Below, one piece after another: positions 17,489 through 26,526 of a stretch of 64,000 bases of DNA (positions within the stretch are counted from its first letter, which is position 1; the number at the start of each line of letters is the position of its first letter). The notes beneath the pieces are model-generated. The model saw only the letters and a list, made by a program, of their open reading frames with translations. It had not been told where the DNA came from and did no database searches. The stretch spans positions 5,367,001 through 5,431,000 of the forward strand of contig NZ_CP160403.1 in the NCBI RefSeq assembly GCF_040782645.1. The letters run 5' to 3'. The DNA comes from Streptomyces sp. HUAS ZL42. GTDB lineage: Bacteria; Actinomycetota; Actinomycetes; Streptomycetales; Streptomycetaceae. The translations under genes and the position numbers were made by a program.

Positions 17489-18763
17489 ATGAGATCTCCC
17501 TTCGCCGGCACGTTCCAGTCCCTGACCGTCCGCAATTTCCGGCTGTTCGCGGCAGGACAGCTCGTCTCCGTCGCCGGCACCTGGATGATGGTCGTCGCAC
17601 AGGACTGGCTCGTGCTCTCCCTGACCGGTGACTCCGGGACCGCCCTGGGCCTGGTGACCGCCCTTCAGTTCGCGCCCCTGCTGCTGCTCACCCTCTACGC
17701 GGGCGGCCTCGCCGACCGTCACGACAAACGCCGTCTGCTGATCGCCGCGAACCTCGCCTCGGGCGCACTGTCCCTGCTCCTCGGCGTCCTCGTGCTGACC
17801 GGCGGCGCCACGCTGTGGCACGTCTGTCTCTTCGCCCTCGGGCTCGGCGTCGTCAACGCGGTCGAAGTGCCCACCCGGATGTCCTTCGTCAGTGAACTCG
17901 TCGGCGCCGACCTGCTGCCCAACGCGTCCGCGCTGAGCGCCGCGTACTTCAACTGCGCGCGCGTGGCCGGCCCCGCGCTGGCCGGCCTGCTGATCGGCTG
18001 GTTCGGCACGGCGACCGTGATGCTCCTGAACGCGGTGAGCTATCTGGCGACCGTCGTCGCGCTGCGTGCGATGCGACCGGCGGAGCTGCACCGCGAGGAA
18101 CGGCGGCCTCCGCGGGCGCCCGTCATGGACGGTTTACGGCATGTGGCGGCCCGCCCCGACCTGCTGCTGCCGATGGTCCTGGTGGCCGTCGTCGGCATGC
18201 TGGGCTTCAACTTCCAGCTCACCCTGCCGCTGCTCGCCAAGACGGTCTTCCACGCGGAGGCCTTCGACTTCGGCCTCCTCACCACGGCCTTCGCCGCGGG
18301 CTCGCTGCTCGCGGCATTCGTCACCACCGGCCGCCGCGGCCGGCCCCGGGCCGGCCTCGTCATCGGCTCGGCCATCGGGTTCGGCGCCCTGGAGACCTCG
18401 GCCGGGCTCGCCCCCACCTATGCGCTGGCCGTCGTGCTGCTGCTGGGCACCGGATTCGGTTCCCTCTACTTCGCGCAGGCCGCGAACCACCGCATCCAGC
18501 TGGGCACCGACCCCGCCTACCGGGGCCGGGTCATGGCTCTCTACACGCTGACCCTTCAGGGCACCACGCCCTTGGGCGCGCTCCTTGTCGGCACCCTCAG
18601 CGAACGGTTCGGCGCACGCTCCGGCCTGCTGGCGGGCGGCGCGGCCACGCTTCTCACCGCCACCGGTGTGCTCCTCGTCCAGCTCCGCGGCCGCGCCACG
18701 ACCGCGCACACCGAGGAGTACGAGGAGCAGGGCACCCGGCCCGCCGAGAAGCCGGCCCGGTAG
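17489..18763 (+). CDS. MFS efflux transporter containing a TTA codon
   Basis: A 424-residue major facilitator protein of the MFS_3/enterobactin-exporter-like type, with about 12 membrane helices starting FRLFAAGQLVSVAGTWMMVVAQDWL. The loop 2-3 motif is GGLADRHDKRR. Its place between the two carboxylase genes suggests export of the polyketide. The codon at 18134-18136 (residue 216, in the central loop) is TTA, the only TTA I found in frame in the window. In Streptomyces this codon needs the bldA tRNA, so export would be linked to development. AAGGACGAG precedes the ATG. Confidence 0.9.
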   Translation: MRSPFAGTFQSLTVRNFRLFAAGQLVSVAGTWMMVVAQDWLVLSLTGDSGTALGLVTALQFAPLLLLTLYAGGLADRHDKRRLLIAANLASGALSLLLGVLVLTGGATLWHVCLFALGLGVVNAVEVPTRMSFVSELVGADLLPNASALSAAYFNCARVAGPALAGLLIGWFGTATVMLLNAVSYLATVVALRAMRPAELHREERRPPRAPVMDGLRHVAARPDLLLPMVLVAVVGMLGFNFQLTLPLLAKTVFHAEAFDFGLLTTAFAAGSLLAAFVTTGRRGRPRAGLVIGSAIGFGALETSAGLAPTYALAVVLLLGTGFGSLYFAQAANHRIQLGTDPAYRGRVMALYTLTLQGTTPLGALLVGTLSERFGARSGLLAGGAATLLTATGVLLVQLRGRATTAHTEEYEEQGTRPAEKPAR

Positions 18764-18835
18764 CGCGGTCGTCCGCACGAGCGCAGCTCACGCCTCCGCC
18801 CCTGCGCACGCTCCCGCGCCGGCCCCGACACCGGC

Positions 18836-19040
18836 GGGCGCCCCCGCGCCCCCGCACCCGCGGCGCCCCCGCACCTCGGGCGCCCCGCCACCACGTACCG
18901 CGGGCGCCCCCGCACCCGCGGCGCCCCCGCACCGCGGGCGCCCCGCCACCACGTACCGCGGGCGCCCCCGCACCCGCGGCGCCCCCGCACCGCGGGCGCC
19001 CCGTCACCCCACACCGCAGGCGCCCCCGCACCCGCAGGCG
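18836..19040. repeat. GC-rich 58-bp tandem repeats
   Basis: A 58-bp unit containing CACGTACCGCGGGCGCCCCC and CACCCGCGGCGCCCCC occurs in two near-identical tandem copies (about 18889-19004). A degenerate copy precedes it and a decaying one follows. The tract is about 90% G+C and fills most of the 340-bp gap between the MFS and TetR genes. A long proline/alanine/arginine-rich frame runs through it but lacks a ribosome site and looks non-coding. Confidence 0.75.
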
Positions 19041-19103
19041 CCTCCGCGCCCGCGGCAGATCCGCATGCCCGTCAGATCCGCACCTCACACGGAGGAACGC
19101 ACC

Positions 19104-19763
19104 ATGACCATGCAGCAAGCAACCATCGCGCGCGTCCAGGCCGGTTCGGCGGAGGAGCGCCGGGACATCGTCCGGGCGGCCCGCGCCGTCTTCGCCCGTG
19201 AGGGCTGGACCCACGCAGGCGTGGCCGACATCGCTCTGGAGTGCGGTCTCGACCAGGCCACGATCACGCACTACTTCCAGGACAAGGAGCGCCTGCTGCT
19301 CACCGTCCTGCTGGAGGGCGCCGCCTCGGTGGCCGCCGCGCTGACCGTCATCGCCGAGAACCACCTCGCCGAGATCAACGACCTGGAGCAGGACCTGGTC
19401 GCGCTGGGTCACGCCTGGCTGACGCCGCTGGCCGCCTTCCCGGAGCACTTCGCCATCGTCCGTCACCTCGGCGCGGAGATCGCCACATGGCCGGCCGGTG
19501 TGGTCGAGATGTGGCGGACCGCCGGCCCCCGGCAGGCGACCCGCGAACTGGCCCGCCGCCTCGAGCGCGTCGCCGACCGGGGTCTGCTCGCCTTCGACGA
19601 CTCCGACCACGCCGCCGAGCGTTTCATCCAGCTGGTCGCGGGCGGCGTCGTCCAGCGCTCCTTCCACGGTGCCCTGCCACTGGCCGACTTCGAGACCGAC
19701 GCGCTCGTCACCGCCGGTGTCGCGGACTTCATCCGCCTGTACCGGCCCGGAGCCGACCGCTGA
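19104..19763 (+). CDS. TetR-family transcriptional regulator
   Basis: A 219-residue TetR protein. The DNA-binding domain (about residues 18-62) reads RDIVRAARAVFAREGW, then VADIALECGLDQATITHYFQDKERLL. The C-terminal domain (AEHFAIV... RFIQLVAGGVVQRS) is of the general TetR type, not the butyrolactone-receptor type. The ATG at 19104 has GGAGGA seven bases upstream; a long upstream frame through GC-rich repeats is rejected. Being next to an exporter and 38 bp before the carboxyltransferase gene, it probably controls export or precursor supply in response to a pathway compound. Confidence 0.88.
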   Translation: MTMQQATIARVQAGSAEERRDIVRAARAVFAREGWTHAGVADIALECGLDQATITHYFQDKERLLLTVLLEGAASVAAALTVIAENHLAEINDLEQDLVALGHAWLTPLAAFPEHFAIVRHLGAEIATWPAGVVEMWRTAGPRQATRELARRLERVADRGLLAFDDSDHAAERFIQLVAGGVVQRSFHGALPLADFETDALVTAGVADFIRLYRPGADR

Positions 19764-19801
19764 CACGACTCGTCCGACGACCCACGGAGGTGGGGAACAC
19801 C

Positions 19802-21367
19802 ATGGCCACACCGCACGAGACGATCCGCGCCCGGATCGACGAGCTGACCGAGATCAAGGAGACGGCGCGGCTCGGCCCGGACCCGGCGGCCACCGAACGC
19901 CAGCACGGCAAGGGCAAGCTGACGGCTCAGGAACGGATCGCCCTGCTCCTCGACAAGGGCTCGTTCAACGAGGTGGAACCCCTGCGCCGGCACCGGGCCA
20001 CCGGGTTCGGGCTGGAGAAGAAGAGGCCGTACAGCGACGGCGTGGTGACCGGCTGGGGAACCGTCCACGGCCGCACCGTCTTCGTCTACGCACACGACTT
20101 CCGGATCTTCGGCGGCGCACTCGGCGAGGCCCACGCCCAGAAGATCCACAAGATCATGGACCTGGCCGAGGCGGCGGGCGCCCCGCTGGTCTCCCTCAAC
20201 GACGGGGCCGGCGCCCGTATCCAGGAGGGCGTCACCGCGCTGGCCGGCTACGGCGGCATCTTCCAGCGCAACACCCGCTCCTCCGGCGTCATCCCGCAGA
20301 TCTCCGTGATGCTCGGCCCGTGCGCGGGCGGCGCCGCCTACTCCCCGGCGCTGACGGACTTCGTCTTCATGGTCCGCGAGACCTCGCAGATGTTCATCAC
20401 GGGCCCCGACGTCGTCAAGGCGGTCACCGGTGAGGAGATCACCCAGAACGGTCTGGGCGGCGCCGACGTCCACGCGGGCACCTCGGGTGTCTCCCACTTC
20501 GCCTACGACGACGAGGAGGAGTGCATCGAGGACGTCCGCTATCTGCTCTCGCTGCTGCCCGCCAACAACCGTGAGCTGTCGCCCGTCGAGCGCTCCGGCG
20601 ACCCCGTCGACCGGCTCAACGACGCGCTGCTCGACCTGGTCCCGGCCGCCGCCGGGCAGGCGTACGACATCCGCAAGGTGATCGAGGAAGTCGTCGACGA
20701 CGGCGAGTACTTCGAGGTCCACCCGCTTTGGGCGACGAACATCGTCTGCGCGTTCGCCCGGCTCGACGGGCACGTCGTGGGCGTCGTCGCCAACCAGCCC
20801 GCCTCCATGGCCGGGGTCCTGGACATCGACGCCTCCGAAAAGGGCGCCCGTTTCGTCCAGTTCTGCGATGCGTTCAACATCCCCCTGGTCACCCTGGTCG
20901 ACGTGCCCGGCTTCCTGCCCGGCGTGGACCAGGAGCACAACGGCATCATCCGGCGCGGCGCCAAGCTGCTGTACGCGTACTGCAACGCCACCGTGCCGCG
21001 CATCTCGCTGGTGCTGCGCAAGGCGTACGGCGGCGCGTACATCGTCATGGACTCCCGGTCCATCGGCGCCGACCTGGCCCTGGCCTGGCCCACCAACGAG
21101 ATCGCGGTGATGGGCGCCGAGGGTGCCGCGGGCGTCATCTTCCGGCGGGAGATCAACGCCGCGGAGGACCCGGACGCGGTGCGCGAGCAGCGCATCGAGG
21201 AGTACAAGAACGAGTTGATGCACCCGTACTACGCGGCCGAGCGCGGACTGATCGACGACGTCATCGACCCGCGTGAGACCCGCTCGGTGCTGATCCGCTC
21301 CCTCGACATGCTGCGGGCCAAGCACGCGGACCTGCCGTCCCGCAAACACGGCAACGCCCCGCAGTGA
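19802..21367 (+). CDS. acyl-CoA carboxylase beta subunit (carboxyltransferase)
   Basis: A 521-residue carboxyltransferase of the AccB/PccB type, with the two crotonase-like halves typical of the family. The N-half has the oxyanion segment GPCAGGAAYSPALTDFVFMV, and the C-half has VLRKAYGGAYIVMDSRSIGADL. It transfers CO2 from biotin of the alpha subunit (14438) to acetyl-CoA. The aspartate/isoleucine residue that sets acetyl versus propionyl preference lies in the C-half but I cannot assign it safely. GGAGG precedes the ATG at 19802. It is the last gene before the PKS promoter region. Confidence 0.94.
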   Translation: MATPHETIRARIDELTEIKETARLGPDPAATERQHGKGKLTAQERIALLLDKGSFNEVEPLRRHRATGFGLEKKRPYSDGVVTGWGTVHGRTVFVYAHDFRIFGGALGEAHAQKIHKIMDLAEAAGAPLVSLNDGAGARIQEGVTALAGYGGIFQRNTRSSGVIPQISVMLGPCAGGAAYSPALTDFVFMVRETSQMFITGPDVVKAVTGEEITQNGLGGADVHAGTSGVSHFAYDDEEECIEDVRYLLSLLPANNRELSPVERSGDPVDRLNDALLDLVPAAAGQAYDIRKVIEEVVDDGEYFEVHPLWATNIVCAFARLDGHVVGVVANQPASMAGVLDIDASEKGARFVQFCDAFNIPLVTLVDVPGFLPGVDQEHNGIIRRGAKLLYAYCNATVPRISLVLRKAYGGAYIVMDSRSIGADLALAWPTNEIAVMGAEGAAGVIFRREINAAEDPDAVREQRIEEYKNELMHPYYAAERGLIDDVIDPRETRSVLIRSLDMLRAKHADLPSRKHGNAPQ

Positions 21368-21586
21368 CTTTCCTGTACTTCTGGACGTGGATTTGAAGTA
21401 ATTCCCCTTGAAACCGGGGAAGTTGCCGAAGAAGATGGATGTCAGAGTCCGGAGCTCTGTCGCTGAATTCCCTCGGCCGGATGCCCGCTCTTTCGTCCGA
21501 CGCTTTCCGTCGTCGACGCCGAACTCCAATCCTCCGTACGGCTTTGTATGCCCTTTTCGGGACTGGAAAACTTGGAGAAGAATCGT
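21368..21586. promoter_or_regulatory. promoter region of the core PKS operon
   Basis: A 219-bp gap with lower GC than the genes around it, directly before the cyclase-KS genes. It includes TTGAAACCGGGGAAG and an AT-richer stretch near 21367-21410. I see no gene in it. It is the natural site for the cluster activator to bind; no repeats of a defined response-regulator site could be fixed by eye. Confidence 0.5.
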
Positions 21587-21916
21587 ATGCACAGCAACCT
21601 GATCGTGGCCAGGATGGAGCCCGGTGCGGGCGGCCAAGTGGCCGATCTCTTCCAGGCGTTCGACGCCACCGAGATGCCGCACCTGATGGGCACCCGCCGG
21701 CGTCAGCTCTTTCACTACCGCGGGCTCTACTTCCACCTCCAGGACTTCGACACGGACAACGGTGGAGCGCAGATCGAGGAAGCCAAGTCGGACCCGCGCT
21801 TCATACGGATCAGTGACGACCTGAAGCCGTTCATCGAGGCGTACGACCCGGCGACCTGGCGCTCGCCGGCCGACGCCATGGCGACCCGCTTCTACCACTG
21901 GGAGGCGAGCTCGTGA
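21587..21916 (+). CDS. TcmI-type polyketide cyclase (JadI/UrdF/LanF group)
   Basis: A 109-residue monomeric-fold cyclase. The typical sequence [13 protein letters not shown] followed by [18 protein letters not shown] and [18 protein letters not shown] is characteristic of the angucycline fourth-ring cyclases. It folds and closes the last ring of the polyketide to give the angular tetracycle. It is the first gene of the PKS operon, in the same order as urdF-urdA. Its stop overlaps the KSalpha start (GTGA). Confidence 0.93.
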   Translation: MHSNLIVARMEPGAGGQVADLFQAFDATEMPHLMGTRRRQLFHYRGLYFHLQDFDTDNGGAQIEEAKSDPRFIRISDDLKPFIEAYDPATWRSPADAMATRFYHWEASS

Positions 21917-23184
21917 CCGGCCGGCGCGTTGTCGTCACGGGTCTGGAGGTGCTGGCCCCCGGCGGAGTGGGCAGCGACGCGTTCTGGTCCCTGCTGAGCG
22001 AGGGCCGTACGGCGACCCGTGGCATCACGTTCTTCGACCCGTCGCCGTTCCGTTCCCGGGTCGCGGCCGAGATCGACTTCGATCCCGAGGCGCACGGACT
22101 GAGTCCGCAGGAGATCCGGCGGCTGGACCGCGCGGGTCAGTTCGCCGTCGTGGCCGCCCGCGGCGCCCTCGCCGACAGCGGCCTCGACCTGGAGGACCAC
22201 GCCCCGCACCGCGTCGGCGTCACCGTCGGCACGGCGGTCGGCGCGACGATGGGTCTCGACGAGGAGTACCGGGTCGTCAGCGACGACGGGCGGCTGAACC
22301 TGGTCGACCACCGGTACGCGGTTCCGCACCTCTACAACCACCTGGTGCCCAGCTCGTTCGCGGCCGAGGTGGCCTGGGCCGTGGGGGCCGAGGGCGCCAA
22401 CGCGGTGGTCTCCACGGGCTGCACCTCGGGCATCGACTCCATCGGATACGCCATCGAGCTGATCCGCGAGGGGTCCCTCGACGTCATGGTCGCGGGCGCC
22501 ACCGACGCCCCGATCTCGCCGATCACGATGGCGTGCTTCGACGCGATCAGGGCGACCACTCCGCGGCACGACGAACCGGAGCGCGCTTCCCGCCCGTTCG
22601 ACAGCACCCGCAACGGGTTCGTCCTCGGCGAGGGCTCGGCCTTCTTCGTGCTGGAGGAGCTGGAGAGCGCCCGCAGGCGGGGTGCCCGCATCTACGCGGA
22701 GATCGCCGGATACGCGACGCGCAGCAACGCCTACCACATGACCGGACTGCGCCCCGACGGCGCGGAGATGGCCGAGGCGATCCGCGTCGCGCTCGACGAG
22801 GCGCACATGAACCCGGAGCAGATCGACTACATCAACGCGCACGGCTCGGGCACCAAGCAGAACGACCGGCACGAGACCGCCGCCTTCAAGAAGAGCCTGG
22901 GCGGACACGCCTACGACACCCCGGTGAGCTCCATCAAGTCCATGGTCGGCCACTCCCTCGGTGCCATCGGTGCCATCGAGATCGCCGCGTCGACCCTGGC
23001 GATGACGCACCACGTGGTGCCGCCCACGGCGAACCTCCACGAACCCGATCCCGAATGCGATCTCGACTATGTGCCCATCACCGCCCGGGAACACAGGACG
23101 GACGCCGTGCTGACCGTCGGCAGTGGCTTCGGTGGCTTCCAGAGCGCGATGGTGCTGGCCCGGCCGGAAAGGACCGCCGCATGA
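21913..23184 (+). CDS. ketosynthase alpha (KSalpha) of type II PKS
   Basis: A 423-residue ketosynthase that elongates the polyketide by decarboxylative condensation of malonyl-ACP. The active-site cysteine is C170 in [10 protein letters not shown], with histidines H310 (INAHGSGT) and H347 (VGHSLGA). It begins with GTG overlapping the cyclase stop and ends in an ATGA overlap with the chain-length factor, its obligate partner. Sequence and order match angucycline KSalpha genes. Confidence 0.97.
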   Translation: MTGRRVVVTGLEVLAPGGVGSDAFWSLLSEGRTATRGITFFDPSPFRSRVAAEIDFDPEAHGLSPQEIRRLDRAGQFAVVAARGALADSGLDLEDHAPHRVGVTVGTAVGATMGLDEEYRVVSDDGRLNLVDHRYAVPHLYNHLVPSSFAAEVAWAVGAEGANAVVSTGCTSGIDSIGYAIELIREGSLDVMVAGATDAPISPITMACFDAIRATTPRHDEPERASRPFDSTRNGFVLGEGSAFFVLEELESARRRGARIYAEIAGYATRSNAYHMTGLRPDGAEMAEAIRVALDEAHMNPEQIDYINAHGSGTKQNDRHETAAFKKSLGGHAYDTPVSSIKSMVGHSLGAIGAIEIAASTLAMTHHVVPPTANLHEPDPECDLDYVPITAREHRTDAVLTVGSGFGGFQSAMVLARPERTAA

Positions 23185-24395
23185 GCGCCTCAGTCGTGGT
23201 GACCGGCCTGGGCGTGGTCGCGCCCAACGGGCTCGGCGCCGAGGAGTACTGGTCGGCGGCCCGCGTCGGCAAGAGCGGCATCGGGCGGATCTCCCGCTTC
23301 GACCCCACGCAGTACCCGGCCCAGCTGGCCGGAGAGATCCACGGGTTCGAGGCCGCGGAGCATCTGCCGAGCCGGCTGCTCCCGCAGACCGACCGCATGA
23401 CCCGGCTCGCGCTCGTCGCCGCGGACTGGGCACTGGAGGACGCCGGGGTGCGCCCGCAGGACCTGCCCGCCTTCGACATGGGAGTGGTCACCTCCAGCGC
23501 CTCCGGCGGCTTCGAGTTCGGCCAGCGCGAGCTGGAACGGCTGTGGAGCCAGGGCAGCGAGTACGTCAGCGCGTACCAGTCCTTCGCCTGGTTCTACGCC
23601 GTCAACAGCGGCCAGATCTCCATCCGCCACGGCATGAAGGGCCCCAGCGGCGTCGTCGTCAGTGAGCAGGCCGGCGGTCTGGACTGTGTCGCCCAGGCGC
23701 GCCGCCAGGTCCGCAAGGGCACGCCCCTGGTCGTCTCCGGCTCCGTCGACGCCTCCCTGTGCCCGTGGGGATGGGTGGCCCAGATGACGAGCGGCCGGGT
23801 CACCACCCGCGACGATCCGGCCGGTGCCTATCTTCCGTTCGACCACCGGGCCTCCGGGCACGTGCCGGGCGAGGGCGGCGCCATCCTCATCCTGGAGCGG
23901 GAGGACGTCGCCCGTGCGCGCGGCGCGAAGGTGTACGGGGAGATCGCCGGCTACGGCGCCACGTTCGACCCGAAGCCGGGCAGCGGGCGTCCCCCCGCCC
24001 TGCGCAGGGCGATCGAGACCGCCCTGGAGGACGCCGGCGTCGCCGCCGGTGACGTGGACGTGGTCTTCGCCGACGGCGCGGCCGTCCCCGAGCTGGACCG
24101 GATCGAGGCCGACGCCCTGAACGAGGTCTTCGGCCGGGGTCAGGTGCCCGTCACCGTGCCCAAGACGATGACCGGAGCCCTGTACTCCGCCGCCGGCGCG
24201 CTCGACCTCGCGACGGTCTTCCTCGCGATGGAGGAGGGCCTGATCCCGCCCACCATGAACACCGACCCGGCCGACGAGTACGGCCTGGACCTCGTCGTCG
24301 GCCACCCCCGCACCCACGAGGTGCGCACCGCGCTGGTGGTGGCGCGCGGCCAGGGGGGCTTCAACTCCGCACTCGTCGTCCGATCGGCCGACTGA
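23181..24395 (+). CDS. ketosynthase beta / chain-length factor
   Basis: A 404-residue chain-length factor that pairs with KSalpha, primes by malonyl decarboxylation and sets the chain length. The active-site cysteine is replaced by glutamine Q163 in VVSEQAGG, the diagnostic change. The gate helix reads [14 protein letters not shown]. The two positions that are bulky in octaketide enzymes (Thr112 and Phe116 of the actinorhodin factor) are Gly114 and Leu118 here. Small residues there are associated with decaketide chains, as needed for an angucycline. Confidence 0.96.
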   Translation: MSASVVVTGLGVVAPNGLGAEEYWSAARVGKSGIGRISRFDPTQYPAQLAGEIHGFEAAEHLPSRLLPQTDRMTRLALVAADWALEDAGVRPQDLPAFDMGVVTSSASGGFEFGQRELERLWSQGSEYVSAYQSFAWFYAVNSGQISIRHGMKGPSGVVVSEQAGGLDCVAQARRQVRKGTPLVVSGSVDASLCPWGWVAQMTSGRVTTRDDPAGAYLPFDHRASGHVPGEGGAILILEREDVARARGAKVYGEIAGYGATFDPKPGSGRPPALRRAIETALEDAGVAAGDVDVVFADGAAVPELDRIEADALNEVFGRGQVPVTVPKTMTGALYSAAGALDLATVFLAMEEGLIPPTMNTDPADEYGLDLVVGHPRTHEVRTALVVARGQGGFNSALVVRSAD

Positions 24396-24422
24396 CCCAC
24401 GCCGAACCGAAAAGGAACCGCC

Positions 24423-24686
24423 ATGGCTGAGCAGGCATTCACCCTCGACGACCTCCGCCGCATCCTCATCGAGGCGGCGGGCGCCGACGACTCCTACAAC
24501 CTCGACGGGGACATCCTCGACACCGACTTCGAGGAGCTGGGCTACGAGTCCCTGGCCCTGCTGGAGACCGGCGGCCGCATTGAGCGCGAATACGGCATCT
24601 CGCTCGACGAGGAGGTGCTGAGCATCGCGAACACCCCGCGCTTGCTGATCGACGCCGTCAACAGCGGTCTCGCCGCCCTGGTCTGA
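24423..24686 (+). CDS. acyl carrier protein
   Basis: An 87-residue type II ACP. The phosphopantetheine attachment site is S43 in EELGYESLALLETG, with the Y replacing the usual D before ES seen in several angucycline ACPs. It carries the growing chain between KS-CLF, ketoreductase and cyclases. It is the third gene of the minimal PKS (KSalpha-CLF-ACP). The phosphopantetheinyl transferase at 26507 may activate it. AAAAGGAA precedes the ATG. Confidence 0.96.
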   Translation: MAEQAFTLDDLRRILIEAAGADDSYNLDGDILDTDFEELGYESLALLETGGRIEREYGISLDEEVLSIANTPRLLIDAVNSGLAALV

Positions 24687-24784
24687 CCCCCGGCCGTCCG
24701 CCGGGCGGTGCCCCGGCATCGCCCGGCGGCCCGCGTCGGACCGCACCACTCGCCACCCACATCGGACCACTGGAGACGACAGAC

Positions 24785-25570
24785 ATGTCAGAAAAGGAAA
24801 AGCGGGTCGCCCTGGTCACCGGAGCCACGAGCGGGATCGGCCTCGCCGCCGCCCGGCTCCTGGCCGGGCAGGGCCACAAGGTGTTCATCGGCGCGCGCAA
24901 CGCCGAGAACATCGCCTCGACCGTGAAGGAACTCCAGTTCGAGGGCCTCGAGGTCGAGGGCACGACCGTCGACGTCCGTTCCGCCGACGACGTCCGGGCC
25001 TTCGTCCGGGCCGCCGTCGACACCTTCGGGACCATCGACGTCCTGGTCAACAACGCGGGCCGCAGCGGAGGCGGCGTCACCGCCGACATCGACGACGAGC
25101 TGTGGGCGGACGTCATCGAGACCAACCTCAACAGCGTCTTCCGGATGACCCGCGAGGTGCTCAACACCGGCGGGATGCGGCGCAAGGACCGCGGCCGGAT
25201 CATCAACATCGCCTCCACGGCCGGAAAGCAGGGCGTGGTGCTCGGTGCGCCGTACTCGGCCTCCAAGCACGGCGTCGTCGGGTTCACCAAGGCGCTCGGC
25301 AACGAACTGGCGCCCACCGGCATCACCGTCAACGCGGTGTGCCCCGGTTACGTGGAGACCCCCATGGCCCAGCGCGTGCGGCAGGGCTACGCCGCCGCGT
25401 ACGACACCAGCGAGGCGGCCATCCTCGAGAAGTTCCAGGCCAAGATCCCGCTCGGCCGGTACTCCACCCCCGAGGAGGTGGCCGGCCTGGTGGGCTACCT
25501 GGCCTCCGACACGGCGGCCTCCATCACGGCGCAGGCGCTCAACGTCTGCGGCGGACTGGGCAACTTCTGA
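24785..25570 (+). CDS. polyketide C-9 ketoreductase (ActIII-type SDR)
   Basis: A 261-residue SDR of the ActIII/UrdD/LanD group that reduces the C-9 carbonyl of the nascent polyketide with NADPH. The cofactor motif is TGATSGIG (12-19). The catalytic residues are N114, S144, Y157 and K161 (PYSASK). The loop that reads PGG in ActIII and guides stereochemistry is SGG here (residues 94-96). Its place between ACP and aromatase is the standard one. Confidence 0.95.
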   Translation: MSEKEKRVALVTGATSGIGLAAARLLAGQGHKVFIGARNAENIASTVKELQFEGLEVEGTTVDVRSADDVRAFVRAAVDTFGTIDVLVNNAGRSGGGVTADIDDELWADVIETNLNSVFRMTREVLNTGGMRRKDRGRIINIASTAGKQGVVLGAPYSASKHGVVGFTKALGNELAPTGITVNAVCPGYVETPMAQRVRQGYAAAYDTSEAAILEKFQAKIPLGRYSTPEEVAGLVGYLASDTAASITAQALNVCGGLGNF

Positions 25571-25590
25571 CGACCTCGAGAGGACTGACC

Positions 25591-26526
25591 ATGACCATCC
25601 GTGAGGTCGAGCACGAGATCACCGCGGCCGCACCGGCCGAGACGGTGTTCCGGCTGATCGCCGAGGTGGAGAACTGGCCGCGGATCTTCCCGCCGACCAT
25701 CCACGTCGAGCACGCGGAGCGCGGTGAGCGGGAGGAGCGCATCCAGATCTGGGCGACCGCCAACGGCGAGCCCAAGAACTGGACTTCGCGCCGCACCCTG
25801 GACCGCGACAACCTGCGGATCGACTTCCGCCAGGAGGTGTCCACGCCTCCGGTGGCGGCCATGGGCGGCGCCTGGATCATCGAGCCCGTCTCGACGACCG
25901 AGTCGAGGATCCGGCTGCTGCACGACTACCGGGCGGTGGACGACGACCCCGGCCACCTCGCGTGGATCGACGAGGCCGTCGACCGCAACTCGCGATCCGA
26001 GCTGGCCGCCCTGCGTACCAACGTCGAACGCGCCCACGCCGAGGCCGAACTCACCTTCTCCTTCGAGGACTCCGTCCACATCGACGGAGCGGCCAAGGAC
26101 GTCTACGACTTCATCAACGAGGCGCAGCTGTGGTCCGAGCGGCTGCCGCACGTGGCCACGGTGCGGCTGACCGAGGACACCCCCGGGCTCCAGACCCTGG
26201 AGATGGACACCCGCGCCCAGGACGGCTCCGTCCACACCACCAAGTCGTACCGGGTGACGTTCCCGCACCACAAGATCGCCTACAAGCAGGTGACCCTGCC
26301 GGCGCTCATGACGCTGCACACCGGCTACTGGACGTTCACCGAGACCGAGACCGGCGTCACGGCGTCCTCCCAGCACACCGTGACACTCAACACCGAGAAC
26401 ATCGCCCGGATCCTCGGCGAGGACGCCACCGTCGCCGACGCCCGCGCGTATGTGCACAACGCGCTGAGCACCAACAGCAGGGCCACGCTCGGCCACGCGA
26501 AAGCCCATGCCGAGGCGGGGCGCTGA
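25591..26526 (+). CDS. didomain aromatase/cyclase (JadD/UrdL/LanL type)
   Basis: A 311-residue protein of two START/SRPBCC-like domains (about 1-150 and 155-305), with EVEHEITAAAPAETVFRLIAEVENWPRIFPPTIHVE at the start of the first and SFEDSVHIDGAAKDVYDFINEAQLW at the start of the second. Didomain enzymes aromatise the first ring of C-9-reduced chains and set the cyclisation pattern. The ATG at 25591 has GAGAGGA upstream. The end overlaps the PPTase start by 20 bp. Confidence 0.94.
   Translation: MTIREVEHEITAAAPAETVFRLIAEVENWPRIFPPTIHVEHAERGEREERIQIWATANGEPKNWTSRRTLDRDNLRIDFRQEVSTPPVAAMGGAWIIEPVSTTESRIRLLHDYRAVDDDPGHLAWIDEAVDRNSRSELAALRTNVERAHAEAELTFSFEDSVHIDGAAKDVYDFINEAQLWSERLPHVATVRLTEDTPGLQTLEMDTRAQDGSVHTTKSYRVTFPHHKIAYKQVTLPALMTLHTGYWTFTETETGVTASSQHTVTLNTENIARILGEDATVADARAYVHNALSTNSRATLGHAKAHAEAGR

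Noticed and set aside
18836..19040. Possible coding extension of the TetR gene or CRISPR array in the GC-rich repeats
   Set aside because: The ATG at 19104 has a good GGAGGA ribosome site and begins a normal TetR. The frame upstream is low-complexity, and the repeats have no spacers.
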